Shown one piece after another: positions 17,617 to 27,827 of a stretch of DNA of 64,000 bases. The notes under the pieces were generated by a model. The model was given only the letters and a program-made list of their open reading frames with translations, made no database searches and was not told the origin of the DNA. The position numbers were made by a program, and so were the translations under genes. How positions within the stretch are numbered: position 1 is the stretch's first letter; each line of letters opens with the position of its first letter. Source of the DNA: Clostridium frigidicarnis (GTDB lineage: Bacteria > Bacillota > Clostridia > Clostridiales > Clostridiaceae); NCBI RefSeq assembly GCF_900111985.1, contig NZ_FOKI01000008.1, forward strand, positions 119,380 to 183,379, read 5' to 3'.

Positions 17617-18402
17617 TTAAATCTCTCTCCTCTTACAGTATTCATTACAAAAATATACACATATTTTGTTTCCATTAATATTTTTTATATCAAAGTCAAT
17701 TTCATAAATTTCTTCCAATAATTCTTTGTTTATTATTGAATCAGTATCTGAGTTTTTTATAAGTTTACCATCTTTAAGTATTACTATATTATCTGAATAG
17801 CATGATGCAAAATTAATATCATGCATCACTATTACAACAGTTTTTTGTAATTCATCTACAAGATTTCTTAATACTTTCATCATTTGAACAGAATGTTTCA
17901 TATCTAAATTGTTTAATGGTTCATCTAAAAGAATATATTCTGTATTTTGAGCTATAACCATAGCTATATAAGCTCTTTGTCTTTGTCCACCACTTAATTC
18001 ATCTAGATATTTATTTTCAATATCCTTAATTTTCATATATTCAATTGCTTTGTTTACATGTATTTTGTCCTCCTTTGTTAACTTTCCTTCACAATGGGGG
18101 TAGCGACCAAATTCAACTAATTCCTTTATTGTTAATCTTATATTTATATTGTTAGATTGCTTCAAAATAGCTACCTTTTTTGCAAATTCTTTGCTATCCC
18201 ATTCCTTCATCTCTTTTCCATCAATTAATACTTGTCCCCAATCTCTTTCTAGGATTGGTGCTATCATTGATAATAATGTACTTTTCCCTGCCCCATTAGG
18301 TCCAATTAATGATGTTATTTTACCTCTTTCAATATTGAAAGACACATTGTCTACAACATTTTTGTTTCCATATTGTTTTGTTAGATTTTTTATTTCAATC
18401 AT
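17617..18402 (-). CDS. yclP: Siderophore ABC transporter ATP-binding protein
   Basis: A 261-residue ABC ATPase with Walker A GPNGAGKST (about residue 34), signature LSGGQRQRAYIAM, Walker B YILLDEPLNNLD and the switch His in MHDINFA. It belongs to the FepC/FhuC-type group that powers ferric siderophore import. Its ATG overlaps the stop of the second permease gene (ATGA). Its end directly abuts the binding-protein gene. All nucleotide-binding motifs are intact. Confidence 0.92.
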   Translation of the reverse strand: MIEIKNLTKQYGNKNVVDNVSFNIERGKITSLIGPNGAGKSTLLSMIAPILERDWGQVLIDGKEMKEWDSKEFAKKVAILKQSNNINIRLTIKELVEFGRYPHCEGKLTKEDKIHVNKAIEYMKIKDIENKYLDELSGGQRQRAYIAMVIAQNTEYILLDEPLNNLDMKHSVQMMKVLRNLVDELQKTVVIVMHDINFASCYSDNIVILKDGKLIKNSDTDSIINKELLEEIYEIDFDIKNINGNKICVYFCNEYCKRREI

Positions 18403-19349
18403 CTCTTGTTCTCCTTTAGTAAAAGATATATAAAATAAATTCCTCCAATAAAGTTTATTATTATACTTACTGTACTATTGTAATTTAAAATTCTTTCTAC
18501 AAAAAACTGCCCTCCAACTAAGGCTATTATGCTTATTAGCATTGCTCCTAATATTAAATAACTATGCTTAAATGTCTTAAACATTTCATAGGAAACATTA
18601 ACTACTATTAACCCTAAAAATGTTATAGAACCGACTAAAGCAGTAGAAATAGATACCAATACTGAAACTACTAATAATATTTTTTTTGAAAGTTTATTGT
18701 AGTCAATTCCTAAGTTTATAGATGTATCTCTTCCAAGCAACATAACATCTAATTTTTTCAGATCATCATATATAAATGCAAATACTAAAAGCATAATTAT
18801 TACTACTACTAAAAGTATATCTGTATTTACATTAGAAAAACTTGCGAATAATTTTCCTTGTAATGCCTCAAATTCATTTGGATCAATAAGCACTTGCATA
18901 AAAGTAGATAAACTCTTAAATAAAGTTCCTAGTACTGTACCTACTAGTAGAAGAAAGAATATATTGTTTTTCCCATTCTTAAACATTACTTTATACAAAA
19001 TTAGTGTACTTAAAATCATAAGTGTCATAGTAATAATAAAATTCACCTTATGACTAGTCATTACAATACTTGATGCTCCAAAAATAAATACAGCAAGAGT
19101 TTGAAGAAATCCATAGAGAGCATCTAACCCTAAAATGCTTGGAGTTAATATTCTATTATTTGTAATTGTTTGAAATATAATAGAGGAAAATGCTATAGCT
19201 CCTCCTGTTAATATTATTGCCAATACCTTTGGTATTCTCTTGTAAAGGTTGTATTTAAAATTGTTTTCATTTAATCCCTGAAATAAAAACAAAAGTATCA
19301 CAAATATTGCAATAAATAAAAGTATGTATATCTTCTTTTTATCCTTCAT
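18399..19349 (-). CDS. yclO: Siderophore ABC transporter permease (YclO-like)
   Basis: A 316-residue FecCD-family permease with about nine or ten membrane segments. Conserved blocks include RIPKVLAIILTGGAIAFSS near residue 37 and the late GSITFLGLIVVN coupling region. It pairs with the upstream permease to form the heterodimeric channel. The start overlaps the preceding gene by 11 bases, with AGGAGG ahead of the ATG, consistent with coupled translation. Confidence 0.9.
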   Translation of the reverse strand: MKDKKKIYILLFIAIFVILLFLFQGLNENNFKYNLYKRIPKVLAIILTGGAIAFSSIIFQTITNNRILTPSILGLDALYGFLQTLAVFIFGASSIVMTSHKVNFIITMTLMILSTLILYKVMFKNGKNNIFFLLLVGTVLGTLFKSLSTFMQVLIDPNEFEALQGKLFASFSNVNTDILLVVVIIMLLVFAFIYDDLKKLDVMLLGRDTSINLGIDYNKLSKKILLVVSVLVSISTALVGSITFLGLIVVNVSYEMFKTFKHSYLILGAMLISIIALVGGQFFVERILNYNSTVSIIINFIGGIYFIYLLLKENKR

Positions 19350-20292
19350 TTGTAGTCCTCCTAAAAATTAGGTATAGAAAAATAACACTTCCAATAACAC
19401 CTACAGTTAAACTTATAGGTATCTCATATGGAAAAATTATAACTCTACCAACTATGTCACAAGCTAAAACAAAGATAGCTCCAAATAAAGCTGTTATACC
19501 TATATTTTTACTAAGGTTGTCCCCTCTAAAGATAGACACTATATTAGGAACAACAAGTCCAACAAAAGGTATGTTTCCTACTGTTATTAATACCAATGCT
19601 GACATTAATGCCACAAGAGTTACTCCTATGTTTGCAACTTTATTAAAATTAAGTCCTAAATTTTTTGATACATCTTCTCCCATTCCAATTATTGTGAATT
19701 TGTTGGCGTATAAAAATGACACTAGTAAAAGTGGAATTGTTAAAAGTATAATTTCATAATTACCCTTTATAATCATTGAAAAATTCCCCTGTAAGAAAGA
19801 ACTCATATTTTGAATAAGATTATATTTATACGCAAAAAAATCTGTAATTGATCCAATAACGTTTCCAACCATAATTCCTACTAAAGGTATGAAAACAACG
19901 TTCTTAAACTTAATTTTCTTCAAAAGCTTCATAAAAACAAAAGTTCCTAAAAGCGAAAATATAAATGCAGTTAATATTTTCTCCATAGTGGTTGCTGATG
20001 AAAATATCATTATGGATACTAAAACCCCTAATTTAGCGGAATCCATTGTTGCAGCTGTTGTAGGTGATACAAATTTATTATTACTTATTTGTTGCATTAT
20101 AACTCCACTAATACTCATGGCTACGCCTGCAACTATTATACTTAAAAGCCTTGGCAATCTACTGATAGCCATAATATGTATTTTCTCTGTATCTCTATTT
20201 ATTAGATCCATTATTGATATGTCATGTACCCCAATAAATAAAGATATTATAGATAAAACTATAAGTACTGGTAGTAGATATCTTTTTTTCAT
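19339..20292 (-). CDS. yclN: Siderophore ABC transporter permease (YclN-like)
   Basis: A 317-residue FecCD-family permease and the first gene of the operon. The blocks RLPRLLSIIVAGVAMSISG and NKFVSPTTAATMDSAKLG match YclN closely. It has about nine membrane helices. GGGAG precedes the ATG. Two Fur-type boxes lie 49-90 bases upstream of the start, so the operon should be iron-repressed. Confidence 0.9.
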   Translation of the reverse strand: MKKRYLLPVLIVLSIISLFIGVHDISIMDLINRDTEKIHIMAISRLPRLLSIIVAGVAMSISGVIMQQISNNKFVSPTTAATMDSAKLGVLVSIMIFSSATTMEKILTAFIFSLLGTFVFMKLLKKIKFKNVVFIPLVGIMVGNVIGSITDFFAYKYNLIQNMSSFLQGNFSMIIKGNYEIILLTIPLLLVSFLYANKFTIIGMGEDVSKNLGLNFNKVANIGVTLVALMSALVLITVGNIPFVGLVVPNIVSIFRGDNLSKNIGITALFGAIFVLACDIVGRVIIFPYEIPISLTVGVIGSVIFLYLIFRRTTNEG

Positions 20293-20340
20293 CTGTTTCT
20301 CCCTTAATTATTACTACTTATATTCCATTAGAAAAGTTAT

Positions 20341-20382
20341 TGATAACTGTTATCATCTATATAATACTGATAATAGTTATCA
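20341..20382. promoter_or_regulatory. Two Fur boxes upstream of the siderophore operon
   Basis: TGATAACTGTTATCA at 20341-20355 is a perfect 7-1-7 inverted repeat. TGATAATAGTTATCA at 20368-20382 has a single mismatch between its arms. Both match the core Fur box TGATAATNATTATCA. Their starts are 27 bases apart, which suggests two Fur dimers covering the promoter. Confidence 0.85.
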
Positions 20383-20448
20383 TTGTCAATACTTTATTCT
20401 TATTTCATAAAAATAGAGCAGTTAATTTTACTTAACTACTCTAATATA

Positions 20449-20520
20449 AGGCACATTCAAATAAATAACTAATCAAATATCCGTCGCATCTTTGACTTGT
20501 TATTTATTTTCATATGCCTA
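20449..20520. repeat. Hairpin repeat, copy 1 of 3
   Basis: Begins AGGCACATTCAAA and ends ATATGCCT, with inner arms AAATAAATAAC / GTTATTTATTT and a short loop. It folds into one long stem. It shares sequence with 33169-33239 and 36121-36185, including the ATCTTTGA-TTGTTATTT block. It lies just after the C1A peptidase gene and may double as its terminator. Confidence 0.7.
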
Positions 20521-20531
20521 AGTGGTTTTAA

Positions 20532-21320
20532 TTATTCCATTACCCAATAATCAAAAGTATATTTTTGGAAGTATTCATAAGGCATATAAAAATATCCTCC
20601 CTCACCCCATGAACACCCCCATGAATTCCTTATAATTAAATATCCAGATGGTTGAGATTTCCTCCATATAAACTTTTCAATAAAAGTTTTAACTAAATTC
20701 TTACTATCTGCATCCCTATATCCTACTACTAAAACAGCATGCTCTCCTAATTGTGGTTCAGAAGGTAATGGCATAGGTAATTCACCTGTTTTTGCAACTT
20801 TTAGTGACTCCATACTCTCAAATACAGTCATTCCTATTAATACAGGTTTTTTATTATAGTATAAATAGTTTTTAATATCATCTAATGAATTTAAACTTTT
20901 ATATGAATTAATTTTATATTTTTCTGCATTAATCAAAGCTTCCTTAGAGGGCTGTGATCTATAATCTTTATCAGTATAAGGCATGAATTCTTCTTCACAA
21001 ATTCCGTAATTTTTAACTGCTTTACATACATCTCTTATACTTGCTCCTGAATCTTTATTTGTAGTGCCTTCTAAATTTCTTTCCTCATAATATAAGAAAG
21101 CCCTTGAAAGATCTAACCTAGGATTACCAAGCAGCATTACTCTTTCAGCACACCCAGCATTTGCAGTACATGATCCTTCCTTTCCTTGATCACATACTAA
21201 GGGGCATAAACTTCTTATATCTATACCTTGTGGTAAATTTGTATTTGATTGAGTTAATAACTCTAATTTATAATCTCTTTCATCAATCTCATCTTTTCTC
21301 AAATCATAATTTCTATCCAT
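20532..21320 (-). CDS. C1A (papain-family) cysteine peptidase
   Basis: A 262-residue protein whose whole length is a papain-like domain. Catalytic residues are visible: Gln45 and Cys51 in DQGKEGSC, His about 194 in GEHAVLVVGY and Asn about 232 in IIRNSWG, followed by WGEGGYFYMPYEY. There is no signal peptide and almost no propeptide, so it is probably a cytoplasmic peptidase, as in similar clostridial and phage-associated C1A proteins. I start it at 21320 because AAAGGAGG lies 7 bases upstream of this ATG. An upstream in-frame ATG would place the ribosome site inside the gene. It appears monocistronic. Confidence 0.88.
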   Translation of the reverse strand: MDRNYDLRKDEIDERDYKLELLTQSNTNLPQGIDIRSLCPLVCDQGKEGSCTANAGCAERVMLLGNPRLDLSRAFLYYEERNLEGTTNKDSGASIRDVCKAVKNYGICEEEFMPYTDKDYRSQPSKEALINAEKYKINSYKSLNSLDDIKNYLYYNKKPVLIGMTVFESMESLKVAKTGELPMPLPSEPQLGEHAVLVVGYRDADSKNLVKTFIEKFIWRKSQPSGYLIIRNSWGCSWGEGGYFYMPYEYFQKYTFDYWVME

Positions 21321-21710
21321 AAAGGTTTCCTCCTTTGTGTAAAACATAATGCAAGTCCTTATACTCTAATATATTATCTTTTATATAAAACTTCACACTA
21401 TTTCTTGGGAAAAGCACCTTTAAGATATTATTTATTATATTGTTACATTAACTAAAACATTTAGTTTCCTAAAGATTATTTATCACATAATCTATTATAT
21501 TCATTTTTTATCTTATATCATTATATTCTAATTCATATACCAATTGTATTGCCTTTTCAAGCCCTCAAATAGAACAAATCTTAATTATGATGATATTACA
21601 AGTGATAGCCATCATATAAAAATATTTCACTATTATCAATACATTACTTTTCAGTTTATTTGTTTCTAAATAATAAGTACCCTTTTTAAATTGAAAAAAT
21701 AATACATTTG
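21321..21710. other. Intergenic, no gene seen
   Basis: AT-rich DNA that should contain the promoter of the C1A gene and the end of the HD-protein transcript. A weak TATGATG/CATCATA inverted repeat lies near 21586-21616. No conserved RNA or ORF was recognised. Confidence 0.4.
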
Positions 21711-22337
21711 TTATTTATCTAACATACTACAAACTTTTAATCTTAAATATTTCTTAGACTCCTTAAAGTTCAAGCCTCTTCCATTTAGAATACTAAACAT
21801 CTCTTCTTCAATATTTTTATTTTCCTTATAAATGCTGCTTATCTTATCTGCATCTTGTACTATTCTTATTTCAATTCTTCTCATGGAGTTTTTCTCATTA
21901 ATTACTTTCATATTTCCCTTTTTCTTCTTTTCTCCCTCTTTATGGTACATTACTATATCTGATACTAAATCCTTATATGATCCTAATATTTTCCCAACCT
22001 TTTCATCACTTTTTATAAATTCAGCTCCAAGGTAACTATGACTATTATCATTATGAAATTTCTTTATATCATGTACATATGCTCCTAGTATAGTTGCTTT
22101 TATTTCATCCTGACTAAATTTATAACCTATTTTTTCTAATTCAAATATTATTTCTTTTGATATTAAGGCTACTCTTTTCATATGATTATATCTTTTTAAA
22201 ATTCTATCTTCTTTTTTCTTACTCTCTCTTAGCTGAGCCAATACAATAGGATCTAAACTTTTTAATAAATCCTTTAATCCTGTACATCTTTCACTAATAC
22301 CATTAACAATATCATCTATTGAAATCTCACTTCTCAT
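21711..22337 (-). CDS. HD-domain protein
   Basis: A 208-residue cytoplasmic protein with HD-superfamily metal-binding positions in order: RYNHMKRV, GAYVHDIKKFH, MYHKEGEK and VQDADKIS. These are the usual His...HisAsp...Asp pattern of HD phosphohydrolases, many of which act on nucleotides. The substrate cannot be told. AGGAGG precedes the ATG. It lies downstream of the large helicase-nuclease gene but is separated from it by a strong terminator, so it is probably transcribed alone. Confidence 0.75.
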   Translation of the reverse strand: MRSEISIDDIVNGISERCTGLKDLLKSLDPIVLAQLRESKKKEDRILKRYNHMKRVALISKEIIFELEKIGYKFSQDEIKATILGAYVHDIKKFHNDNSHSYLGAEFIKSDEKVGKILGSYKDLVSDIVMYHKEGEKKKKGNMKVINEKNSMRRIEIRIVQDADKISSIYKENKNIEEEMFSILNGRGLNFKESKKYLRLKVCSMLDK

Positions 22338-22481
22338 ATAAGATCTACCTCCTTTGTATTTATCCCACCATTACCATTGATAATCTTCCCCTATAATCAC
22401 TTCTAAATAACTTCATAACATACATAGTTATTCTAAATGAATTCTTCTAAATAAAGCTTCTTTTTAAAGCTTCTTTTTAAA

Positions 22482-22513
22482 AATACCACTAAGTTATTTT
22501 ACTTAGTGGTATT
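22482..22513 (-). terminator. Terminator of the SF1 helicase-nuclease gene
   Basis: A perfect 13-bp stem, AATACCACTAAGT / ACTTAGTGGTATT, with a TTTTTAAAAAG tail on the minus strand, 12 bases after the stop codon. Confidence 0.85.
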
Positions 22514-22524
22514 AATAAAGTTGA

Positions 22525-25500
22525 CTAATTATTGTGTTCTATTTTTAACTTATTTAATTTTTCCCAAACATCTTTCATAGCTTCATCTGGATTTCTATAG
22601 AATTGAAATCCTCTAATCTTAACAAATTCCCAACCAACTCTTTCAAGTTGATTAATTCTTTCCATATCTTCTTGCCACTTTTCTATGCCTTTCCATGTTT
22701 TACTTTCACAATCTATTGCTAATCTATTGTTCTTGCCTTCAACAACTAAATCTATAATATGTTTACCAGCTTTAACTTTCGTGTTAACTATATAGCCTTT
22801 TTCAACTATTTTATTATATATTTCTTCCTCAAAGGAATCTTCAAATATTTTAACTTCATCTTCTTTTATTTCCTCTTTAGGATTTAAGAAATATGATAAT
22901 AAATTATGTCTAACACATGCCGGATTTAAATCATCTAAATCTACTGAATAAAAAAGCCATGCTTGATTTCTAGCTCTACTTACCGCCACATTAAATCTTT
23001 TTTTGTCATCATCTTTTGTTAGAGATGCAAACCTAGCATTATTAGCTACTACCATAGTTAAGAATATCACATCTCTTTCATCCCCTTGGAATGAATATGC
23101 ATCTCCACAAATTATTTTTCTTTTTACAATTTCCTCTTCACCTAGCTCATTTTTAAGAAGTTTTTCTATAAGTTGTCCTTGCTCCTTACCAAGAAGTGAA
23201 ATAACTCCCATGGTCATGTTGTCATACTTAGGATCTTTACAACATTTAACTATTGTATTTACAATAGCTTTGGCTTCTTTAATATTTTCCTTTTTTGTTT
23301 TATGTCTTTCGCCATCTTCTACATGAACACAAACTACTGGGTGCTCAAACCTTTCCCTAGGTGTTGGATATCTTAATGGAATAATCTCATTATTATAGCT
23401 AAACTCATTATTAAATTCTATTATTTCTGGTACACATCTAAAGTGTTCCTTTAACATAAGTTTATCTGGAAATACTCTTAAAGCAGTATTATAAAAGCTT
23501 GTATCCAAATCAAACCATTCTTTATTTGGAACATATTTTAAATATTCATTAATTAATCTTATAACTTCAGTTTTTTCTATTCCTATTTGAGTTGGACTTA
23601 TTTGTTTATCATCTCCAACTATAACGGCTTTTTCACCCCTAAATAAAACTTGAAGTGCAAATATATCACTTTGACTACTTTCATCAAAAATAATTACGTC
23701 AAAAGCCTCTTTGTTTACTTTTATATTCTCAATTACCTTGTTAATAGGCATAATCCAAACAGGAATGGAATTTTTACATTTATCCATTTCTTTCTGCGCT
23801 ATTTTCTTATAATAATTGGCGTACTTACTTGTCCCTTTTCCTATTTTCTTTATTGCTTCCATCCATGCATAAAGACTTCTTTTATTTTCATCGTTTATTC
23901 TAGATATTTGATTAAACCATGTTTGTTTAGAAACAAGTTCTAGAATTAACGTACTTTCTAATTCCTTTTGATTTTTTAACTTATTTTCATAATTTGCTTT
24001 ATTCTCATCACTTAAATCATTCAAAAGATTATTCCATCTAATCCATTTAAATGCGTTAGTAAAACTAGTGTATTTAGATAAATCCTTATTCTCAACCATA
24101 TCTTTCGCAAGATTTGGAAGTGTCTTTTTCAATCTATAAATTGTATTATTAAACTTCTTTGAAATTAAATTTATAGAAATTAGTTTATCTATCTCCTTAT
24201 AAAGATTTTCTAGTTTCTTTATATCAATTTCATTTATTATTTCATGTATATTACTTGTAATCTTGTTTCCGTGAAGTTTTTCTTTAATTTTATTTAAATA
24301 TTTTTTTAATTCCTCATAATTTCTAAGTTCTATTAAATCATTAACTTTATGTTTCAGCTTTTTAATATCACTAAGATTATATAAATCATAATCATCTAGT
24401 TTAAATGGTGTATTTCTTATTAAAGCTGCTAAAGTTATAGCCTTGAATTTATTTATTTTGTTTATTTTATCTAATGCATCTCCCATTGCCCCAATATTTA
24501 AAATACTAGCATCTTCAAACTTTTTTAACTTAAATTCTTTGGAAAAATTATTCCATACTAATAAAAGTTCATTTTCTTTTGAAATTTTATCAATATACTT
24601 TTTAGATAATTTCCATTGTGACTCATTGTTAAGAACCTGTCCATTAATTTTGCAATTTTCAATTATATACTTAACCTTACTATTTTTAAGTTTAAATATC
24701 ATTCCTAGTTTGCCTTTAGAAGACATTTCTTCATAGACTCTTTCAAAATCCGCCTTGATTTCAGCTATATTTCCATTTGGGATTTGCATTTCTGCAAATT
24801 GCAAGTCTTTAGATAGCATTTTTATCTCCTTTATCATAGGAGATACCTTGTTTACAAATTGTCTTGTAAGTTCTTCCACTATTGGAGTTGAATTATGTTC
24901 TTTAAAAAACTTATCATATCCCAAATCCTGTATTTCTAAGAGAGATTTTTCATATATTAAAAGATTACTTAATATATTATCTAAATCAGTATTATTGTCA
25001 TAAGTTAAATCTTCAGTACTTTTTCTTAACTCTTTATATTTTTCACTTAAGGATTTGTATTCTTTTAACACAGTCTTTAATTCATCCAAATCAGGCATTT
25101 TTTCTTTTATTTCAACAATATCCTTAGCTCTTAATAAATCAATCAATGAATTTTCTTTTAATATTTCTACTATTTCTTCAAACTCATCTTCACTTATAGG
25201 CTGAATTTCATAAGGAGAAACTTTATCCTTTATATATCCTAAGCTATCTTCATTTTCTTTTAACCACTTTGCTATGTCTAATTTAGAATATTCTTTTCCC
25301 TTTTCCATTATAGGAGAATTATTTCTTTCCTCATTGTCCTTTAATTTCTCTATTATTTCTTGTTGAGTTTTTCTAGATTTATCTAATTTAAATCTTACTT
25401 CATCAATCTCTTTTTTTAGAGTATTTTTATTTATTGATAAATTATCTGTTATAATTCTTATTGAATTATCCAAATCTTTTAATGCATCTCTATCACTACC

Positions 25501-26757
25501 TAAAAGACTTATACATAAATCTCTTATTTCTCCAGGAATTTTATCTCTTAAAACAGATAATGCTTTTTCTGTTTGACTTGTAACAAGAACTCTTTTTCCA
25601 TGTGCCAATAAATGACATATTAAATTTACAATTGTATGACTTTTTCCTGTTCCAGGAGGTCCTTGTACTACTATTCCACTATTACTACTTAATCTTCTTG
25701 CAATATCTCTTTGATCTTCATTTGCTGGTAAAGGAAATAACAAGTCCTTTCCAACACTTGTCCATTTATCATTTACTTTAATTATATTTTTATTAGTTGA
25801 CGCCACAAGATTAGTAATTACATCTGGAATATCTTTATTGTCATCAATATAATTTATTATATCTTTTAAGTCTTCTATTTGAGTTTTTGTTCCCTTTTTT
25901 CTTACTAATATTATTGGAATATTATATATTTTAGGTTCTTTTGATATGTCTACATTTAATATATCATCATTAAGTATTTTAATATTTTCAACATTTTCCA
26001 TAGGATTTATAATTGAAAGTATCTCTCCTAAAACCTTATAAGTTTCCTCATCTTTACAGTCAACACTTTGAAAAACTTCATTTTCTTTAGATTTTTTAAA
26101 ATCTAAAAGTCTTTGAAATCCTTCCACATATATATTATCTAAATAATCATATTCTATTCTTGAAAATTCTTCGCTTGGAAGAAGAGTAAACTTATTTAAA
26201 ACTCCATCAAAAATTAGTTCCATCTTGTTAGTTATCATAGGATGTAGTATTTGGCTTTCATCTATATTTATAGCTAAAAGTACATCACTAAACAAAATTT
26301 CGTATTCTTCCCCTGAAGCTTTAAAAAGCTGATAGACATCAAATAATTTTGAGTATAATTCATTTGACAATTGTTTTTTAAAATTATTTTTACCAAAAGA
26401 ATCCCAAGCTAATTCAAGGTCTTTATATAATTCTATTATATGCTTTTGTTTTTTTCCCTCATTAGTTATCTCTGGTTTATTTAAAGGATTCTCTAAATCT
26501 AGTTTTAGGTACTCTGATAAAGTAGGATCTATCGTAGGAAAGTCATCTAAAACACTTTTATATACTTCTATCCACTGGTCATCTTCTTTATTCTTATTTA
26601 TTACAATTCCTTTATTAAACTTAGGGTATTTATTTAAAAATATTATGTTTTCACCCTTACCATTGTAATCTTTAATATTATATATTGTCTTTTCATTTAG
26701 CTTTTTTAATGCTAGCATATACTGAAATATATTCTTTATCTTAATGCTCTCTTGCAT
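22525..26757 (-). CDS. Large SF1 (UPF1/DNA2-like) helicase with C-terminal Vsr/MTES_1575-like nuclease domain
   Basis: A 1410-residue protein. Helicase core: Walker A QGPPGTGKSHT at about residue 365, SQTEKAL (motif Ia), DVIIFDESSQSD at about 1024 (motif II), VGDDKQISPTQIG (motif III), SLLGKEQGQLI, SFQGDERDVIFLT (motif V) and NVAVSRARNQAWL (motif VI). A coiled-coil-rich insertion of some 600 residues separates motifs Ia and II. Residues about 1290-1405 look like a PD-(D/E)XK endonuclease of the very-short-patch type (HIIDLVV, then LAIDCESK, then WEFVKIRGFQFYRNPD). Related fusions occur in anti-phage defence (Hhe-like) and in stand-alone clostridial proteins. A defence role is inference. No other defence genes are adjacent. 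Confidence 0.85.
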   Translation of the reverse strand: MQESIKIKNIFQYMLALKKLNEKTIYNIKDYNGKGENIIFLNKYPKFNKGIVINKNKEDDQWIEVYKSVLDDFPTIDPTLSEYLKLDLENPLNKPEITNEGKKQKHIIELYKDLELAWDSFGKNNFKKQLSNELYSKLFDVYQLFKASGEEYEILFSDVLLAINIDESQILHPMITNKMELIFDGVLNKFTLLPSEEFSRIEYDYLDNIYVEGFQRLLDFKKSKENEVFQSVDCKDEETYKVLGEILSIINPMENVENIKILNDDILNVDISKEPKIYNIPIILVRKKGTKTQIEDLKDIINYIDDNKDIPDVITNLVASTNKNIIKVNDKWTSVGKDLLFPLPANEDQRDIARRLSSNSGIVVQGPPGTGKSHTIVNLICHLLAHGKRVLVTSQTEKALSVLRDKIPGEIRDLCISLLGSDRDALKDLDNSIRIITDNLSINKNTLKKEIDEVRFKLDKSRKTQQEIIEKLKDNEERNNSPIMEKGKEYSKLDIAKWLKENEDSLGYIKDKVSPYEIQPISEDEFEEIVEILKENSLIDLLRAKDIVEIKEKMPDLDELKTVLKEYKSLSEKYKELRKSTEDLTYDNNTDLDNILSNLLIYEKSLLEIQDLGYDKFFKEHNSTPIVEELTRQFVNKVSPMIKEIKMLSKDLQFAEMQIPNGNIAEIKADFERVYEEMSSKGKLGMIFKLKNSKVKYIIENCKINGQVLNNESQWKLSKKYIDKISKENELLLVWNNFSKEFKLKKFEDASILNIGAMGDALDKINKINKFKAITLAALIRNTPFKLDDYDLYNLSDIKKLKHKVNDLIELRNYEELKKYLNKIKEKLHGNKITSNIHEIINEIDIKKLENLYKEIDKLISINLISKKFNNTIYRLKKTLPNLAKDMVENKDLSKYTSFTNAFKWIRWNNLLNDLSDENKANYENKLKNQKELESTLILELVSKQTWFNQISRINDENKRSLYAWMEAIKKIGKGTSKYANYYKKIAQKEMDKCKNSIPVWIMPINKVIENIKVNKEAFDVIIFDESSQSDIFALQVLFRGEKAVIVGDDKQISPTQIGIEKTEVIRLINEYLKYVPNKEWFDLDTSFYNTALRVFPDKLMLKEHFRCVPEIIEFNNEFSYNNEIIPLRYPTPRERFEHPVVCVHVEDGERHKTKKENIKEAKAIVNTIVKCCKDPKYDNMTMGVISLLGKEQGQLIEKLLKNELGEEEIVKRKIICGDAYSFQGDERDVIFLTMVVANNARFASLTKDDDKKRFNVAVSRARNQAWLFYSVDLDDLNPACVRHNLLSYFLNPKEEIKEDEVKIFEDSFEEEIYNKIVEKGYIVNTKVKAGKHIIDLVVEGKNNRLAIDCESKTWKGIEKWQEDMERINQLERVGWEFVKIRGFQFYRNPDEAMKDVWEKLNKLKIEHNN

Positions 26758-27234
26758 ATACTTCTCTCCTTAACTGCTTATTTAAACTCTTTGTCTATCA
26801 TTTCTAATACTTACACCTCTAAATTAAGATATACTCATCCATAAATAATTACACCTCATACAGTTGGCCCCTTACTTATCACTGATGACTTGTCCATTGT
26901 TAATTAAATCTAACTTTCCCTTTTTGCTTTTAAATAATCTAATTACTTTTAAAACAAGTTTTCCTAATCTTCAAAATAAAGTAATATATTATTCTTAAAT
27001 AAACATCATTTGAAGCTAGAAAGCACTTTATAAGTTATACATAATAATAAAAACATTTCCAAAACATACATATATAAATAATAATAAAAAATAATATATA
27101 ATGTAATTTTAGTAAATTTTGGATGTTTTTTAATAGACATATTTATTATATCATATGAATATAATAATGTGCTAAAAAATTGCTAATAGTCTTGTAAATT
27201 TTCCTATATTTTGAAATTAATTTTATATAATAAC
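26758..27234. other. Intergenic, no gene seen
   Basis: Very AT-rich DNA between the helicase start and the flavin-reductase terminator. No ORF with a ribosome site and no structured RNA recognised. It presumably holds the helicase promoter. Confidence 0.4.
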
Positions 27235-27278
27235 AATGCCAAATGGAAAGTAATATATATTACTCCCCATTTGGCATT
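27235..27278 (-). terminator. Terminator of the flavin reductase gene
   Basis: AATGCCAAATGG pairs with CCATTTGGCATT, and an inner AGTAATAT/ATATTACT extends the stem. It lies about 55 bases after the stop. Confidence 0.75.
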
Positions 27279-27332
27279 ATAATTTATATGATAGTTCTTC
27301 CTTATAATTCAAAACTCCTACAAATTAAAAGA

Positions 27333-27827
27333 CTATTTTTCGTAGCTATTTACAATTTCACCATAATACATTATGTGATCTCCATCACCGTTATAAAATT
27401 TCTCTTTTATATCCTTTGGTAAGTTATCACTTTTTAAAGGGTCTACATATGATACTTTACACTCGTAATACATATTACAATTATTTATTATAGGTGATTT
27501 TACACTTTTTGAAGATATAAATTCTATATTAGCTTCTTTTTCTTTATCTATATTCCTTCCCGATTTAGTACCACAAATCATTAGTGCATTTTTCATATCA
27601 TCACTATATGGAATACTTATCGTAAAATCTTCCCCCTCATTCATAAATTTATTTGTATATCTTTCTGGTCTTACCATTGCAACAAAGTACGGCTTCCTCC
27701 AACTAAATCCAACATATCCCCATGATATTGTCATTGTATTTATTTTTTCACCTGTTTTACATGTTAAAAAAGCCCCTCTTTTTATTAAATTTTCCATTGC
27801 CATCCCCAAATTGTTGTAAAATTCCAT
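27333..27827 (-). CDS. Flavin reductase-like FMN-binding protein
   Basis: A 164-residue single-domain protein of the flavin reductase-like family. The N-terminal block GAFLTCKTGEKINTMTISWG, the WRKPYFVAMVRPERYT block and FTISIPYSDD are characteristic of the FMN-binding split barrel. Members bind FMN and use NAD(P)H, often passing reduced flavin to a partner, but some have no known partner. There is no partner gene beside it. GGAGGA precedes the ATG. It has its own terminator. Confidence 0.85.
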   Translation of the reverse strand: MEFYNNLGMAMENLIKRGAFLTCKTGEKINTMTISWGYVGFSWRKPYFVAMVRPERYTNKFMNEGEDFTISIPYSDDMKNALMICGTKSGRNIDKEKEANIEFISSKSVKSPIINNCNMYYECKVSYVDPLKSDNLPKDIKEKFYNGDGDHIMYYGEIVNSYEK

